Below are positions 28,143 to 38,003 of a DNA stretch of 64,000 nucleotides, in pieces. The stretch's first letter is position 1. Each line of letters begins with the position of its first letter. The stretch is from Hyphomicrobium_A sp963776675 (GTDB taxonomy: Bacteria > Pseudomonadota > Alphaproteobacteria > Rhizobiales > Hyphomicrobiaceae). A model generated the notes under the pieces. That model did no database searches, had not been told where the DNA came from, and was given only the letters and a program-made list of their open reading frames with translations. Made by a program: the position numbers and the translations under genes. The stretch spans positions 1 to 64,000 of the forward strand of contig CAVZNR010000027.1 of NCBI GenBank assembly GCA_963776675.1. Reading direction: 5' to 3'.

Positions 28143-28788
28143 TCAGGAGACCGAAGGCTTGCACTCCTCGTCTTCCGGGAGCGGATCGCAGGCCTGGTTC
28201 GTAACGCAGGCGCGAAGTGCGCGGGTCACCGCCGGCGAGCGGATACCGTCGAGCATCCCGAAGTAGAGACCCTGCGCGCGCAGCCCGCACTGATAGAGCT
28301 TGACCATGCCCATCGCCGCCGTTGCGCATGGCGCGCTGGTAGTCGGCGAGCGCTGCCTCGGCGTCGCCATCCGCCTGCCGAATGTGCGCGCGCGTATCGA
28401 GTGCGTAAGGGCTTCCGGGCGACAGCTGCAACGCGCGCTCGACGTCACGTTCGCCTTCCTCGCCGCGCCCGAGCTTGAAATACACCCAAGCCCTGTTGTT
28501 GAGCGCGACCGCATAGTCGGGGTTGAGATCGATGGCCCGGTCGTAATCGGCCAGCGCCTGATCGAAGCCGCCGCGCAGCGAGTAGGCGAGCGCGCGCATT
28601 CCGTAGGCGAAGCTTCTCTGCTCGGGCGCAACCTGTGGATCGTCGATCATCGCCGAACAGCCTTCGATGCGCCGGCCGTTGTCGTCACTGAGGCAATCGA
28701 CGAGCGGGTCGCCGGCCACGGCAACCCCTCCTGCGCCGCAAGAGACGGCGAGGACGGCGAGCACGGCAACGACCTTGGAGGCTTTCAT
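28143..28788 (-). CDS. Secreted TPR protein with peptidoglycan-binding-like C-terminus, one frameshift
   Basis: Signal peptide MKASKVVAVLAVLAVSCGAGG, then two to three TPR units (GGFDQALADYDRAIDLNPDY; GRGEEGERDVERALQLSPGS; GDAEAALADYQRAMRN). The frame breaks near 28305 (net -2); adding one CG gives GGAMGMVKLYQCGLRAQ. The end, LYFGMLDGIRSPAVTRALRA, resembles the PG_binding_1 repeat, followed by two Cys that may pair. Likely periplasmic; role unknown. Confidence 0.7.
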
Positions 28789-28980
28789 CGCGGGTCTCAC
28801 AGACCAATAAAGAGCCCTTTCCCGTCAACAGGTAGGCGACCGGTGGAGCGCAAATGAGGCAGGCGCCACAGGCGTCCAACCTGCCGCAGGGCAAGGCCGT
28901 TTGCCCCCTGGCTTAACACCTCGGGCCCTGCAACTGTGCTAGGCTTGCGCCACCTGAGTTGGCGAACCGGCAAGCCTTAC

Positions 28981-30219
28981 GTGAAGCAAAAGCGCATCCT
29001 GCTCGTCATCGGCGGCGGCATCGCCGCCTACAAGTGCCTCGACCTCATCCGGCGGCTGCGGGACGAGGGCGCTACCGTGCGCGTCGTGATGACCCGCGCG
29101 GCCGCTCAGTTCGTGACGCCGCTGTCCGTCTCGGCACTGACCAACGAGAAGGTCTTCACCGATCTATTCGATTTGGACGACGAGCACGAGATCGGCCACA
29201 TCCGCCTGTCACGCGAGGCCGACATCATCATCGTCGCGCCGGCCACCGCGGACCTCATGGCCAAGATGGCCGGCGGACATGCCGACGACCTCGCCTCCAC
29301 GGTTCTGCTCGCAACCGACAAGCCGGTCCTGGCGGCGCCTGCCATGAACCCGCGCATGTGGCTCAATTCGGCGACGCGCCGCAACGTTACCCAGCTCGAG
29401 GCCGACGGCATATGCTTCGTCGGCCCCAACTCCGGCGAGATGGCCGAGCGTGACGAGGCGGGCCCGGGGCGCCTTGCAGAGGTGCCCGAGATCATCGCGG
29501 CGGCGAAGAAGATCCTGACTGAGAGGAGCGCGGTGACGGCCTTGCGCACCGGCCGTCCGCTCGCCGGCCGGCACGTGCTGGTGACCAGCGGTCCCACGCA
29601 CGAGCCGATCGACCCCGTGCGCTATATCGCCAACCGATCGTCGGGCAAGCAGGGCCACGCCATCGCCAAGGCCGCGGCCGCCTTCGGCGCGCGCGTGACG
29701 CTCGTCAGCGGCCCCGTCACGCTGCCCGACCCGCCAAACGTGCGCGTCATCCGGGTCGAGACGGCACAAGAGATGCTGGACGCGGTCGAGAGCAGCCTGC
29801 CGGCCGACGTCGCCGTGTTCGCCGCCGCCGTCGCCGACTGGCGCGCCGCCGATGCGGCATCCGGCAAGATCAAGAAGTCGGGCAAGGTGCCCGAGCTCGA
29901 TCTGGTGGAGAACCCCGACATCCTCGCAACCATCGCCAAGGCGCAAACGCGCCCCGAGCTCGTGGTCGGCTTCGCGGCCGAGACCAGCGATGCCGCAACT
30001 CATGCGCAGAAAAAGCGCAAGACCAAGGGCGCGGACTGGATCGTGGGCAACGACGTCTCGCCCGAGCGCGGCGTTTTCGGCGGCGACAGCAACACCGTGC
30101 ATCTCGTAACCGACAAAGGCGTGGAGGACTGGCCGGCCATGAGCAAGGACGCTGTCGCCGAGCGGCTGATGCTGCGCGCAGCCGAGCATCTGCGCACGCG
30201 TACGGCGGCCGCCGAATGA
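28981..30219 (+). CDS. coaBC: Bifunctional phosphopantothenoylcysteine decarboxylase / phosphopantothenate-cysteine ligase
   Basis: 412 residues from GTG 28981. The N-terminal flavoprotein half (CoaC) has VIGGGIAAYKCLDLIRRL, the catalytic-His part HIGHIRLSREAD and the PAMNPRMW motif. The C-terminal half (CoaB) has VLVTSGPTHEPIDPVRYIAN, SSGKQGHAIA and AAVADWRA. Makes 4'-phosphopantetheine in CoA synthesis, cytoplasmic. Overlaps dut by ATGA, the usual alphaproteobacterial pair. No closer ATG fits the family start. Confidence 0.95.
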   Translation: MKQKRILLVIGGGIAAYKCLDLIRRLRDEGATVRVVMTRAAAQFVTPLSVSALTNEKVFTDLFDLDDEHEIGHIRLSREADIIIVAPATADLMAKMAGGHADDLASTVLLATDKPVLAAPAMNPRMWLNSATRRNVTQLEADGICFVGPNSGEMAERDEAGPGRLAEVPEIIAAAKKILTERSAVTALRTGRPLAGRHVLVTSGPTHEPIDPVRYIANRSSGKQGHAIAKAAAAFGARVTLVSGPVTLPDPPNVRVIRVETAQEMLDAVESSLPADVAVFAAAVADWRAADAASGKIKKSGKVPELDLVENPDILATIAKAQTRPELVVGFAAETSDAATHAQKKRKTKGADWIVGNDVSPERGVFGGDSNTVHLVTDKGVEDWPAMSKDAVAERLMLRAAEHLRTRTAAAE

Positions 30220-30788
30220 CGGCAGCGGGCGCAACAAGACGCACAAAGGTGCGCGTCGTCAGGCTCCCGCACGGACAGGGCCTGCCGCTGCCGAGCTATC
30301 AGTCAAAGGGCGCCGCCGGCCTCGATCTCGTCGCGGCGTTGGACACCCAGCACCCGCTGACGCTGGCGCCGGGTGCGCGGGCGCTCGTGCCCACCGGGCT
30401 CGTCCTCGAGCTGCCTGCGGGCTACGAGGCGCAGGTGCGCCCGCGCTCAGGCCTGGCGCTCAACTACGGCATCACGGTCCTGAACAGCCCCGGCACCATC
30501 GACAGCGACTACCGCGGCGAGGTGGGCGTGGTGCTCGCCAACCTCGGCCATGCGCCCTTTGAGATCCGTCGCGGCGAGCGCATCGCGCAGCTGGTCGTGC
30601 ACGCGGTGACACGCGCCGACCTGGTCGAGGCCGTAGACGTCAGCGAGACGAAGCGCGGCAACGGCGGCTTCGGCTCGACGGGGCGCTCTGCGGCCGCGAA
30701 AGTGCCGCCTGCAAAAAAGAAAGGCATGCCCTCGCGTGCCGCCCCGGCGAAAACCAGTTCGCGCAGCAAGCCGGCAAGAAAGCGCTAA
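30216..30788 (+). CDS. dut: dUTP diphosphatase
   Basis: 190 residues. Has the trimeric dUTPase motifs: GAAGLDL (1), RPRSGLA (2), NSPGTIDSDYRGEV (3), RGERIAQLV (4) and RGNGGFGSTG (5). Hydrolyses dUTP to dUMP. Beyond motif 5 there is an unusual tail of about 35 residues rich in Lys, Ala, Pro and Arg (VPPAKKKGMPSRAAPAKTSS), absent from most dUTPases. ATGA overlap with coaBC. Confidence 0.93.
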   Translation: MTAAGATRRTKVRVVRLPHGQGLPLPSYQSKGAAGLDLVAALDTQHPLTLAPGARALVPTGLVLELPAGYEAQVRPRSGLALNYGITVLNSPGTIDSDYRGEVGVVLANLGHAPFEIRRGERIAQLVVHAVTRADLVEAVDVSETKRGNGGFGSTGRSAAAKVPPAKKKGMPSRAAPAKTSSRSKPARKR

Positions 30789-30914
30789 AATTGCCGCGTG
30801 CGCTTGACACCGCAAGCCTTTCCTCCAACGTGCGCTTGAGTACTGCAACAATCGCGGCGAGAAACCGTCTCCCCTTTTTCAAGACCGCAGCCGGCGAACC
30901 ATGGACCCCTCGCT

Positions 30915-31919
30915 ATGACCGACAAATCCGACCTCAAGACCCTCGCCGCCACCAAGTCCTGGGGGCGCGGCCGCGTCTATGATTCCATCGCCGAGACCAT
31001 CGGGCATACGCCGCTCGTGCGCCTGTCGAAGATCATGGCGGCGGCCAAGACCAAGGCCGACATCCTGATGAAGCTCGAGTTCTTCAATCCGCTGTCGTCG
31101 GTCAAAGACCGCATCGGCGTCGCCATGATCGATGCGCTCGAGGCGGAAGGAAAAATCACGCCCGGCAAGACGGTCCTGGTCGAGCCCACGTCCGGCAATA
31201 CCGGCATCGGCTTAGCGTTCGTGGCGGCGGCGCGCGGCTACCGGCTGATCCTCGTCATGCCGGAGACCATGTCGCTGGAGCGGCGCAAGATCCTCACCCA
31301 CCTCGGCGCCGAGCTGGAGCTCACGCCCGGCCCCGGCGGCATGCCGGTTGCGGTGGAGCGTGCCGCCGAGCTCGCCAAGACCATTCCCGGCGCGGTGATC
31401 CCCGGGCAGTTCGACAATCCCGCCAACCCGCTCGTGCACGAGCTGACGACGGCGGAGGAGATCTGGAACGACACCGGCGGCAACGTCGACGCACTCGTCA
31501 TCGGCGTCGGCACCGGCGGCACGCTGACCGGATGCGGCCGCGCTCTCAAGGCGCGCAAGCCGAGCCTCAAGATCGTTGCAGTCGAGCCCTCGACCAGCCC
31601 CGTCCTTTCCGGCAAGCCGCGCGGCCCGCACAAGATCCAGGGCATCGGCGCGGGCTTCATCCCGTCGATCCTGGATACGAGCTTCATCGACGAGGTCGTC
31701 ACTGTATCGAGCGAGATGGCATTCGACGTGGCGCGCATGCTGGCCAAGGTCGAAGGCATTCCCGGCGGCATCTCGACGGGCGCCAACCTCGCAGCCGCGC
31801 TCACGGTCGCCGAGCGGCCAGACATGGCAGGCAAGACCATCGTGACCTTCGCGCCGTCGAGCGCGGAGCGCTACTACTCCAGCGACCTGTTCGTCGATCC
31901 GGCAAAGCCGGCGGGTTAG
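30915..31919 (+). CDS. cysK: Cysteine synthase A (O-acetylserine sulfhydrylase)
   Basis: 334 residues, PLP enzyme. PLP lysine in NPLSSVKDRIGVAMI, substrate loop EPTSGNTGIGLAFVAA, phosphate-binding GVGTGGTLTGCGRALK and the late GISTGANLAAAL. Makes cysteine from O-acetylserine and sulfide. The N-terminus is about 20 residues longer than E. coli CysK. Stands alone after dut (126-bp gap). Confidence 0.92.
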   Translation: MTDKSDLKTLAATKSWGRGRVYDSIAETIGHTPLVRLSKIMAAAKTKADILMKLEFFNPLSSVKDRIGVAMIDALEAEGKITPGKTVLVEPTSGNTGIGLAFVAAARGYRLILVMPETMSLERRKILTHLGAELELTPGPGGMPVAVERAAELAKTIPGAVIPGQFDNPANPLVHELTTAEEIWNDTGGNVDALVIGVGTGGTLTGCGRALKARKPSLKIVAVEPSTSPVLSGKPRGPHKIQGIGAGFIPSILDTSFIDEVVTVSSEMAFDVARMLAKVEGIPGGISTGANLAAALTVAERPDMAGKTIVTFAPSSAERYYSSDLFVDPAKPAG

Positions 31920-31934
31920 TGCAAAATCGACATA

Positions 31935-31961
31935 TGGCGTGGCCACGATTGGGCCACGCCA
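31935..31961. terminator. Hairpin after cysK, no clear U-tract
   Basis: Perfect 10-bp arms TGGCGTGGCC / GGCCACGCCA around a 7-base loop, 16 bp after the cysK stop. It is not followed by a T run, so it may be a weak or Rho-assisted terminator or an mRNA-stabilising hairpin. Confidence 0.5.
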
Positions 31962-32055
31962 ATCCCGCTAAGCGGCCACGCGACCACCGAGGTCGAGCCG
32001 TAAACGGCGCGTAACACGGCAACTCTCTTCTGGCCGAACCGGAAAGGGAGTTGTC

Positions 32056-33127
32056 ATGCAAATATTTTCTCTCGCTGCTGCCAGTCTTGCCGTCTTGAGC
32101 TTCGCTGCCGGGGCGCCGCGCCCCTCGTTTGCCGACACCAAGACCCGCATCTCGGGTCCCCACGCCCATGCGAACCTCGCCATCTATTTCATTCATGGGC
32201 CGAGCACCCAAGGCCCCGTGCCATTGACGCTGCAGGAGGCGTTCGACAGGGGCAGCGTGCGTGTCCTCGAGACAGGCACCGTCAACGAGCTGAAGGTCGA
32301 GAACACGGGCGACGAGGACATCTTCATCCAGTCTGGAGATATCGTAAAAGGCGGCAAACAGGACCGTGTGCTGCGAATGAGCTTCGTGCTGCCGCCGAAG
32401 TCCGGCGCCGTACCGATTGCGGCGTTCTGCGTCGAGGCCGGTCGTTGGTCGGCGCGGGGCGGCGAAAGCGTCAGCGCCTTCATGAGTGCGGCGGAAGCGA
32501 TGCCCTCGCGCGAGGCCAAGCTCGCCATGCGGGCACCCATCGAGACGGCGGCCATGCCGACAGCATCGGCGGCGGCAGACCCGCAACGCCGCGCCGCCGC
32601 CGATCCCGTTCACCTGCGCCAGCAGGAGGTGTGGGCCTCGGTCGCGGCAACACAGAGCAAGCTCTCCGAGGAGCTGAGCGCGGACGTCGCCTCGTCGCGG
32701 TCGGCAACAAGCCTGCAGCTTTCGCTCGAGAACGAGAAGCTCAAACAGGCGCGCGCAGGCTACATAACCGCGCTCGAGGCTGCGCCCGGCCAAAAGGGCG
32801 ACATCGTCGGCTATGCCATCGCGATCAACGGCAAGGTCGCAAGCGCCGACGTCTATCCGTCCCATGCGCTCTTTCAAAAGATGTGGCCGAAGCAATTGGC
32901 CGCCGCCGTCACCGAGGCCATCGGCGCCAAGGGCAGCGACACGGCCGCTGCGCCCGAGCGTCGAGGCTGTGCAGCAGTTCCTTGCGGCGGCCGAAAGCGG
33001 GCGCGGACAGGAGGAGCTCGTCGGCGATCTCAGCCGCCAGGAGGTGCGCGACGCCGACAAGGCGCTGTTCGTCGAGGCCCGGCGTGGCGATGGCGCCTGG
33101 GTGCACCGCAACTACCTGGCAAAGTAG
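32056..33127 (+). CDS. Secreted ARPP-1 family (DUF6569-like) protein, one frameshift
   Basis: Signal peptide to about residue 26 (AAASLAVLSFAAGAPRPSFA). Then NLAIYFIHGPSTQGPVPLTL, IFIQSGDIVKGGKQDRVLRM and PIAAFCVEAGRWSARG, the ARPP-1 domain pattern. The middle (LSEELSADVASSRSATSLQL) is helical. The frame changes near 32957 (net -2); adding CG gives APASVEAVQQFLAAAESG and the gene ends at HRNYLAK. Periplasmic; function of the family is unknown. Confidence 0.7.
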
Positions 33128-33154
33128 ACTTCCGGCAACAAAGGTGCGCCGCTC

Positions 33155-34326
33155 TCAGCCCCGAGGGCGGCGCCGCTTGCTCGACCTCGGCAGGTCGCGC
33201 AAATCGGCTTTCAGCGTCCCGCGCGGCTGCAACCGCCCGTCGCCGGGTCTGTCGTGCACGACGAGCAGCTTGCCCGCCCCGACCACCGCAATCCCTTCGG
33301 GTCGCGGGTGCGGCACGGGCCGGCCGTCACTGCAGATCGCGCTTGGGCGTGGCGAAATCGAACAAGAACTCCAGCGCTTTGCCATCCGTCTTGAGTATCT
33401 CGTCGCGTTTTCGCCGGCGCGCGAAGGCGTCATGCCAACGATAGAGGGCGAACGGCGCGTCGAGGTCCATCGTCGGCCCGGCCAGCACGAGCACGTCATC
33501 ACCCTGGCGAAAAAGGTCGCGGACGCCGAGGCCGTTGAGATCGAGAAAGCTCAAGCCGTAGCTCGCACCCTTCTCGTTGCGCAGCGATAGCTGCTTGGCG
33601 CCGATCTTGATCGAGAGACGCATGACGACGGCGTAGCCGCCCGCCGCCGGCCCGCGCAGCCCGATGAGCACCTTGGTATCGTTGACTGCGATGCCCTCGA
33701 TATCGAAGCCGTTCTCCTTCGACGGCCAATACAGCGCCTCGGCAAGTTGACCGCCCTCAGCCTTCACGGCGGCGCGCAAACCTCCACGCTGCTCACCGAG
33801 CGGCAGGGCGAGACCGGCGCCTTTCGTCGGCTCGCCGCCCGGCTCAATGGGCACGAAGCCGAGTAGCGTTCTCAGCGGCGCCTCGTGCTCCTTCGGCACA
33901 AAGGGCCCGCGTAAGGTCTGGGGTGGAATGTTGGTCGTGCTGCCCCGTCCGCGGCAGTGGGAGCCGACGAGCCACAGCCGCCGCTTGCTCGGATCAAAGG
34001 CCAAACCCTCCAGGTCGGCTTCGAGCTTGCTGCCCGCCTTGCCTTTCTTCGTTGCTTTTTTGCACTCCGCGGCGAAGGCCGGGAACAGATCCTTGAGGTC
34101 CCAGTCCCGGGCACCTGCGTAGCCCGTGCCCTCCCGCGTCAACCGCTCGATCGAGGCTTCCTCGTCGGAGGCGGTCCACAGGTCCTCTCCGACGGGCGCC
34201 AGCGCCGAGATGTTGGCAATCCGCGATTTGTCCTTCTCGGTGGAGGTCGCCGCGCTTGCGCGTCTTCACCATCTTGCCGGCGATGGCGGCGTAGTTAAGC
34301 AGGATGTGCGGCGTTTGGCCGGTCAT
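33155..34326 (-). CDS. DUF3616 protein, two frameshifts
   Basis: From ATG 34326 (MTGQTPHILLNYAAIAGKMV). After a frame break near 34255 the family core follows: ANISALAPVGEDLWTASDEE, LEGLAFDPSKRRLWLVGSHC, GFDIEGIAVNDTKVLIGLRG. A second break near 33340 leads to HPRPEGIAVVGAGKLLVVHD and a stop at 33155. Both breaks are net -2 and both are repaired by one CG in a GCGC run. DUF3616 proteins resemble six-bladed propellers; function unknown. No signal peptide seen. Confidence 0.7.
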
Positions 34327-34441
34327 GCTAGCCCCCGGTTCACCCCGAACGGACCGGAGCAATCTTGGCCTGCCCGGCGGCGCCTTAGCCGGCCCCGCAA
34401 ACCTGGACGCCGGCTCGGCAGGCACGATAGTATGGCGGCAA

Positions 34442-35293
34442 ATGCCAGAGAATACCGCTCACATTCTGTCGCCCGACGAGATCGCACGCTACAAGCGCCA
34501 CCTCGTCCTGAAGGAGGTCGGCGGCCAGGGGCAGCAGAAGCTCAAGGCTGCACGCGTGCTCGTCGTGGGTGCGGGCGGGCTCGGCTCGCCGCTCATCATG
34601 TATCTGGCTGCGGCCGGCGTCGGCACCATCGGCGTCATCGACGACGACCGCGTCTCGCTCGACAACCTGCAGCGCCAGATCGCGCACGACACGTCAGCGG
34701 TCGGCAGCCCCAAGACCGAAAGCGCGCGCACCACCGCCAACCGGCTCAACCCGCACGTCGCCATCGAGACGATCGAAGCGCGGCTCGACGCCGGCAACGC
34801 GCTCGACGTGATCTCGCGCTTCGACATCGTGGCCGACGGATCCGATAATTTCGCCACCCGCTATCTCGTGTCCGACGCCTGCTATCTCGCGCGCCGCCCG
34901 CTGGTGTTCGCGGCGGTGGGACCGTTCGACGGTTACGTCGCGACCTTCAAGCCGCACGAGAAGACCGCCGACGGCACGCCTTTCCCGACCTACCGCTGCC
35001 TGTTTCCGGAGGCGCCGCCGCCCGGCACCGTGCCCAACTGCGCCGAGGTGGGCGTCCTGGGATCGGTGGTCGGAGTCGTGGGCACGCTGCAGGCGACCGA
35101 GGTCCTGAAAGAGATCATCGGCGCCGGCGCGAGCCTCGCCGGGCGGCTTCTCATCTACGACGCACTCGAAAGCCGCTTCGAGACGCTGAACGTGTCCTGG
35201 GACCCGGAGAACCCGCTCAACGGCCGCGATCCGACGATCAAGGACTTGTCGAGCCACGCGTCGGCAAAGTCCGGCCCGGCCTGCGCGGCATAG
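34442..35293 (+). CDS. ThiF/MoeB-family adenylyltransferase
   Basis: 283 residues. N-terminal IARYKRHLVLKEVGGQGQQK and nucleotide motif VLVVGAGGLGSPLIMYLAAAG, then DRVSLDNLQRQIAH and DGSDNFATRYLVSDAC, the E1-like adenylation site. The later PTYRCLFPEAPPPGTVPNCA carries Cys but no CxxC zinc pairs are evident. Adenylates the C-terminal Gly-Gly of a MoaD/ThiS-type sulfur carrier. No carrier gene is next to it, so MoeB or ThiF cannot be decided. Confidence 0.85.
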   Translation: MPENTAHILSPDEIARYKRHLVLKEVGGQGQQKLKAARVLVVGAGGLGSPLIMYLAAAGVGTIGVIDDDRVSLDNLQRQIAHDTSAVGSPKTESARTTANRLNPHVAIETIEARLDAGNALDVISRFDIVADGSDNFATRYLVSDACYLARRPLVFAAVGPFDGYVATFKPHEKTADGTPFPTYRCLFPEAPPPGTVPNCAEVGVLGSVVGVVGTLQATEVLKEIIGAGASLAGRLLIYDALESRFETLNVSWDPENPLNGRDPTIKDLSSHASAKSGPACAA

Positions 35294-35308
35294 GCGCAAA
35301 CGCGGCCC

Positions 35309-35752
35309 ATGAACGCGCATCCCTCATGCCTACACCTCTTCCTCGCGGCGTCCCTGCTGGCGTTGACCGCGGGAGCGTCGGCGCAGGACATGTCGACCCC
35401 CTGGCCGGGGCAAGACGCGGCGTCCCCGCCCAAGTTCGGCGCGTTGGCTTTCACCGCCGACGGATCATTTACGGCCGCGTGGAAGCAGGACTCCAAGGAC
35501 ACTGCGGTCGCCAAAGTGGAGGCCGATTGCAAACGGTTGGGCCGCGGAGAGTGCCAGGTGGTGGGCTTCCGCCAAGAACTGTGCGCGGCGATCGCATCTT
35601 TTCGCACCGCCAAGGACCTGACTGCGACCTATGCCGGCGGCGGGGTGACGCGCGCGGATGCCAGACGCTCCGCGCTGGAGCGGTGCAACGGCGACGACCG
35701 CGCGGGGCGTCGGTGTCAGGTGCGCACGGTCGTGTGCGGCGACGGACGCTAA
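35309..35752 (+). CDS. Secreted DUF4189 protein
   Basis: 147 residues. Signal peptide FLAASLLALTAGASA, then KFGALAFTADGSFTAAWKQD and cysteines at regular spacing (CKRLGRGEC, ELCAAIASF, RCNGDD, RCQVRTVVC), the DUF4189 pattern. Six cysteines probably form disulfides in the periplasm. Function unknown. Follows the ThiF-like gene by 15 bp. Confidence 0.75.
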   Translation: MNAHPSCLHLFLAASLLALTAGASAQDMSTPWPGQDAASPPKFGALAFTADGSFTAAWKQDSKDTAVAKVEADCKRLGRGECQVVGFRQELCAAIASFRTAKDLTATYAGGGVTRADARRSALERCNGDDRAGRRCQVRTVVCGDGR

Positions 35753-35758
35753 CGCCCG

Positions 35759-36757
35759 TCAGAACATCGCCGGATGTACGCGGTCGGGCGGAGCGTGGCC
35801 GTCAAGGAAGGCCTTGATGTTGATGATCACCTTCTCGCCCATGTCGATGCGGCCCTCGATCGTCGCCGAGCTCATGTGCGGCAGGGCGACGACGCGGTCC
35901 GAATGCAGGATCTTGGGATTGACGGCGGGCTCGTGCTCGAACACGTCGAGGCCCGCGCCGGCGATGGCGCCCGCCTCGATCAGACGGGCAAGCTCGTTCT
36001 CGTCGATGATCTCGCCGCGGGCCGTATTGACGATATAGGCCGAAGGCTTGAGCAGACGCAGCCGCCGCGCCGACAGCAAGTGGTAGGTGCCGGGCGTGTG
36101 GGGGCAGTTGACGGACACGATGTCGACCCGCGACAGCATCTGATCGAGGCTCTCCCAGTAGGTGGCCTCGAGATCCTTCTCCAGGTCCTGAGCGATGCGG
36201 CGGCGATTGTGATAGTGGATCTGCAGGCCGAAGGCCTTGGCCCGGCGCGCCACCGCCGTGCCGATGCGGCCCATGCCGATGATGCCGAGGCGCTTGCCGT
36301 AGATGCGGTGGCCGAGCATCCAGGTGGGGGACCAGCCGCCCCAGTGGTTGGCGGCATCCTTGAGATAGTCGGCGCCCTCGACCAGGCGGCGCGGCACCGC
36401 CAGGATCAGCGCCATCGTCATGTCGGCGGTGTCCTCGGTGAGAACGCCCGGCGTGTTGGTAACCGTAATGCCCCGATTGCGCGCGGTGTCGAGATCGATG
36501 TTGTCGACGCCCGTTCCGAAGTTGGCGATGAGCCGCAGCTGCGGTCCGGCCTGGGAGATGACGGCGCGGTCGACCCGGTCGGTGACGGTGGGAACCAGCA
36601 CGTCGGCGATCTTTAGGGCCTCGGTGATCTGGGCCGCGGTCATCGGCGAATCGTCGACATTGAGGCGGGCGTCGAACAGCTCGCGCATGCGGGTCTCGAC
36701 GACGTCGGGCAGCTTGCGCGTGACGATGACGATCGGCTTCTTGGCAATGGTCGGCAT
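35759..36757 (-). CDS. D-2-hydroxyacid dehydrogenase (glyoxylate/hydroxypyruvate reductase-like)
   Basis: 332 residues. NAD(P)-binding GIIGMGRIGTAVARRAKAFG, with catalytic Arg in VNTARGEIID, Glu in DVFEHEPAVN and His in ALPHMSSAT. FGTGVDNIDLDTARNRGITV and TNTPGVLTEDTADMTMALIL are typical of the GyaR/glyoxylate reductase branch. After the Rossmann glycine motif comes HYHNRRR, suggesting NADPH preference. Cytoplasmic. Convergent with DUF4189. Confidence 0.88.
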   Translation of the reverse strand: MPTIAKKPIVIVTRKLPDVVETRMRELFDARLNVDDSPMTAAQITEALKIADVLVPTVTDRVDRAVISQAGPQLRLIANFGTGVDNIDLDTARNRGITVTNTPGVLTEDTADMTMALILAVPRRLVEGADYLKDAANHWGGWSPTWMLGHRIYGKRLGIIGMGRIGTAVARRAKAFGLQIHYHNRRRIAQDLEKDLEATYWESLDQMLSRVDIVSVNCPHTPGTYHLLSARRLRLLKPSAYIVNTARGEIIDENELARLIEAGAIAGAGLDVFEHEPAVNPKILHSDRVVALPHMSSATIEGRIDMGEKVIINIKAFLDGHAPPDRVHPAMF

Positions 36758-36984
36758 GGGGGGTTCCGGAGTTGCCTCAAGTCTTGGGGGCGGGGGAACG
36801 CCCCGGGGGCCGGGACGCCTACGGCTTGTTTCAGGCAGTGTCTAACAGATGGTCATTGCGATGACAAAGTGGCGGATAGGCTGTGCGCACGATCAGAGGC
36901 AAACTGCCGTCTCGCAGCGCGCTTAATGATGTGTTGTCAGTGGCAGGCAAGTTCGAATGCTGCAGGACGGAAAGAGGACGCGGG

Positions 36985-37548
36985 ATGTGGGTTAGAGCCA
37001 TAGGGGCGGCGGACCGCTGTGCACGGCTGGCCCTGTGGGCGCTGCTGGCGATGACGGTGGCCGCGGAGGCGCAATCCAAGCCCGCCGATCCGAGCTTTCC
37101 CGGTGCTAGCGGCCTTCCGGTGCCGCGCTTCGTCAGTCTCAAATCGGACCGGGTCAACATGCGCAAAGGCCCCGGCACCGACTACCCGACGGCCTGGGTC
37201 TACCGCCGCGCCGGGCTCCCGCTGGAGGTCATCAAGGAATACGAGGGCTGGCGCCAGGTGCGCGATGCCGATGGCGCCGCCGGGTGGGTGCTGCAATCGT
37301 TCCTGTCGGGGCGGCGCACGGCGCTGGTGCTTCCCTGGGACGCCAAGTCGGGCAAGCAGCCGCCCAAGGTGGCGCTGCGCGACAACGACAGCTCGCGGGC
37401 GAGCGCGGTGGCGATGGTCGAGGCCGGCGTCATTGCCAACATCAGCTCGTGCGACGGCAGCTGGTGCCGCGTCAGCATCGACCGCTTCCGCGGCTACATC
37501 GAGCAGAAAAAGCTGTGGGGCGTGTACGAGAACGAAGTGATCAACTAG
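36985..37548 (+). CDS. Secreted protein with two bacterial SH3-type domains
   Basis: 187 residues from ATG 36985. Signal peptide LALWALLAMTVAAEAQ. First SH3_4 unit: RFVSLKSDRVNMRKGPGTDY then GWRQVRDADGAAGWVLQSFL. Second, weaker unit: VALRDNDSSRASAVAMVEAG to CDGSWCRVSIDRFRGYIEQK, with a Cys pair. Typical Hyphomicrobiales periplasmic SH3 protein, perhaps binding peptidoglycan. An upstream in-frame ATG at 36883 adds 34 residues without family character. Confidence 0.82.
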   Translation: MWVRAIGAADRCARLALWALLAMTVAAEAQSKPADPSFPGASGLPVPRFVSLKSDRVNMRKGPGTDYPTAWVYRRAGLPLEVIKEYEGWRQVRDADGAAGWVLQSFLSGRRTALVLPWDAKSGKQPPKVALRDNDSSRASAVAMVEAGVIANISSCDGSWCRVSIDRFRGYIEQKKLWGVYENEVIN

Positions 37549-37559
37549 CGGCCGCGCCG

Positions 37560-38003
37560 TCAGCCGCGCTTGGGAACAAGTCGGACGACCACGTCGATGT
37601 GGCTGACGGCCATGCCATCGGGCGGAGTGGGCACGCCGTCGACGCGAATCGCGTCGCCGGGGATGTCGCGCAGCTCCCCGTCCTCTTCCACGAAGAAGTG
37701 ATTGTGGTTCGACACGTTGGTGTCGAAGTAGGCACGCGCACCGTTGATCGCGAGCTCGCGCAGCAGGCCTGCGCGCTTGAACTGATGCAACGTGTTGTAG
37801 ACGGTCGCGAGCGAGACATGATGCCCGACCGCGGTCGCCTCGGCGTGCAGCAGCTCCGCCGTCACGTGCCGGTCCTCGCCTTCGAACAGCAGCGCGCCCA
37901 GAGCCAGACGCTGGCGCGTCGGCCGCAAGCCCGCCTGGCGCAAGAGCTGCGACGTGCTCGGCGCCGATCTGTCCTTATTGGATCGTGGACCCGTGTTGGT
38001 CAT
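37560..38003 (-). CDS. irr: Iron response regulator Irr (Fur family)
   Basis: 147 residues. Winged helix with LRQAGLRPTRQRLALGALLF and HHVSLATVYNTLHQFKRAGL, then the histidine-rich VSNHNHFFVEEDGEL, the HxH motif typical of Irr. There is no C-terminal CxxC zinc site. The N-terminus has no obvious GCPWH-type heme motif, as in Irr of non-Bradyrhizobium species. Irr binds ICE boxes under low iron and is inactivated by heme. Divergent from fabA, the usual order in Rhizobiales. A matching box lies at 17496-17512. Confidence 0.9.
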   Translation of the reverse strand: MTNTGPRSNKDRSAPSTSQLLRQAGLRPTRQRLALGALLFEGEDRHVTAELLHAEATAVGHHVSLATVYNTLHQFKRAGLLRELAINGARAYFDTNVSNHNHFFVEEDGELRDIPGDAIRVDGVPTPPDGMAVSHIDVVVRLVPKRG

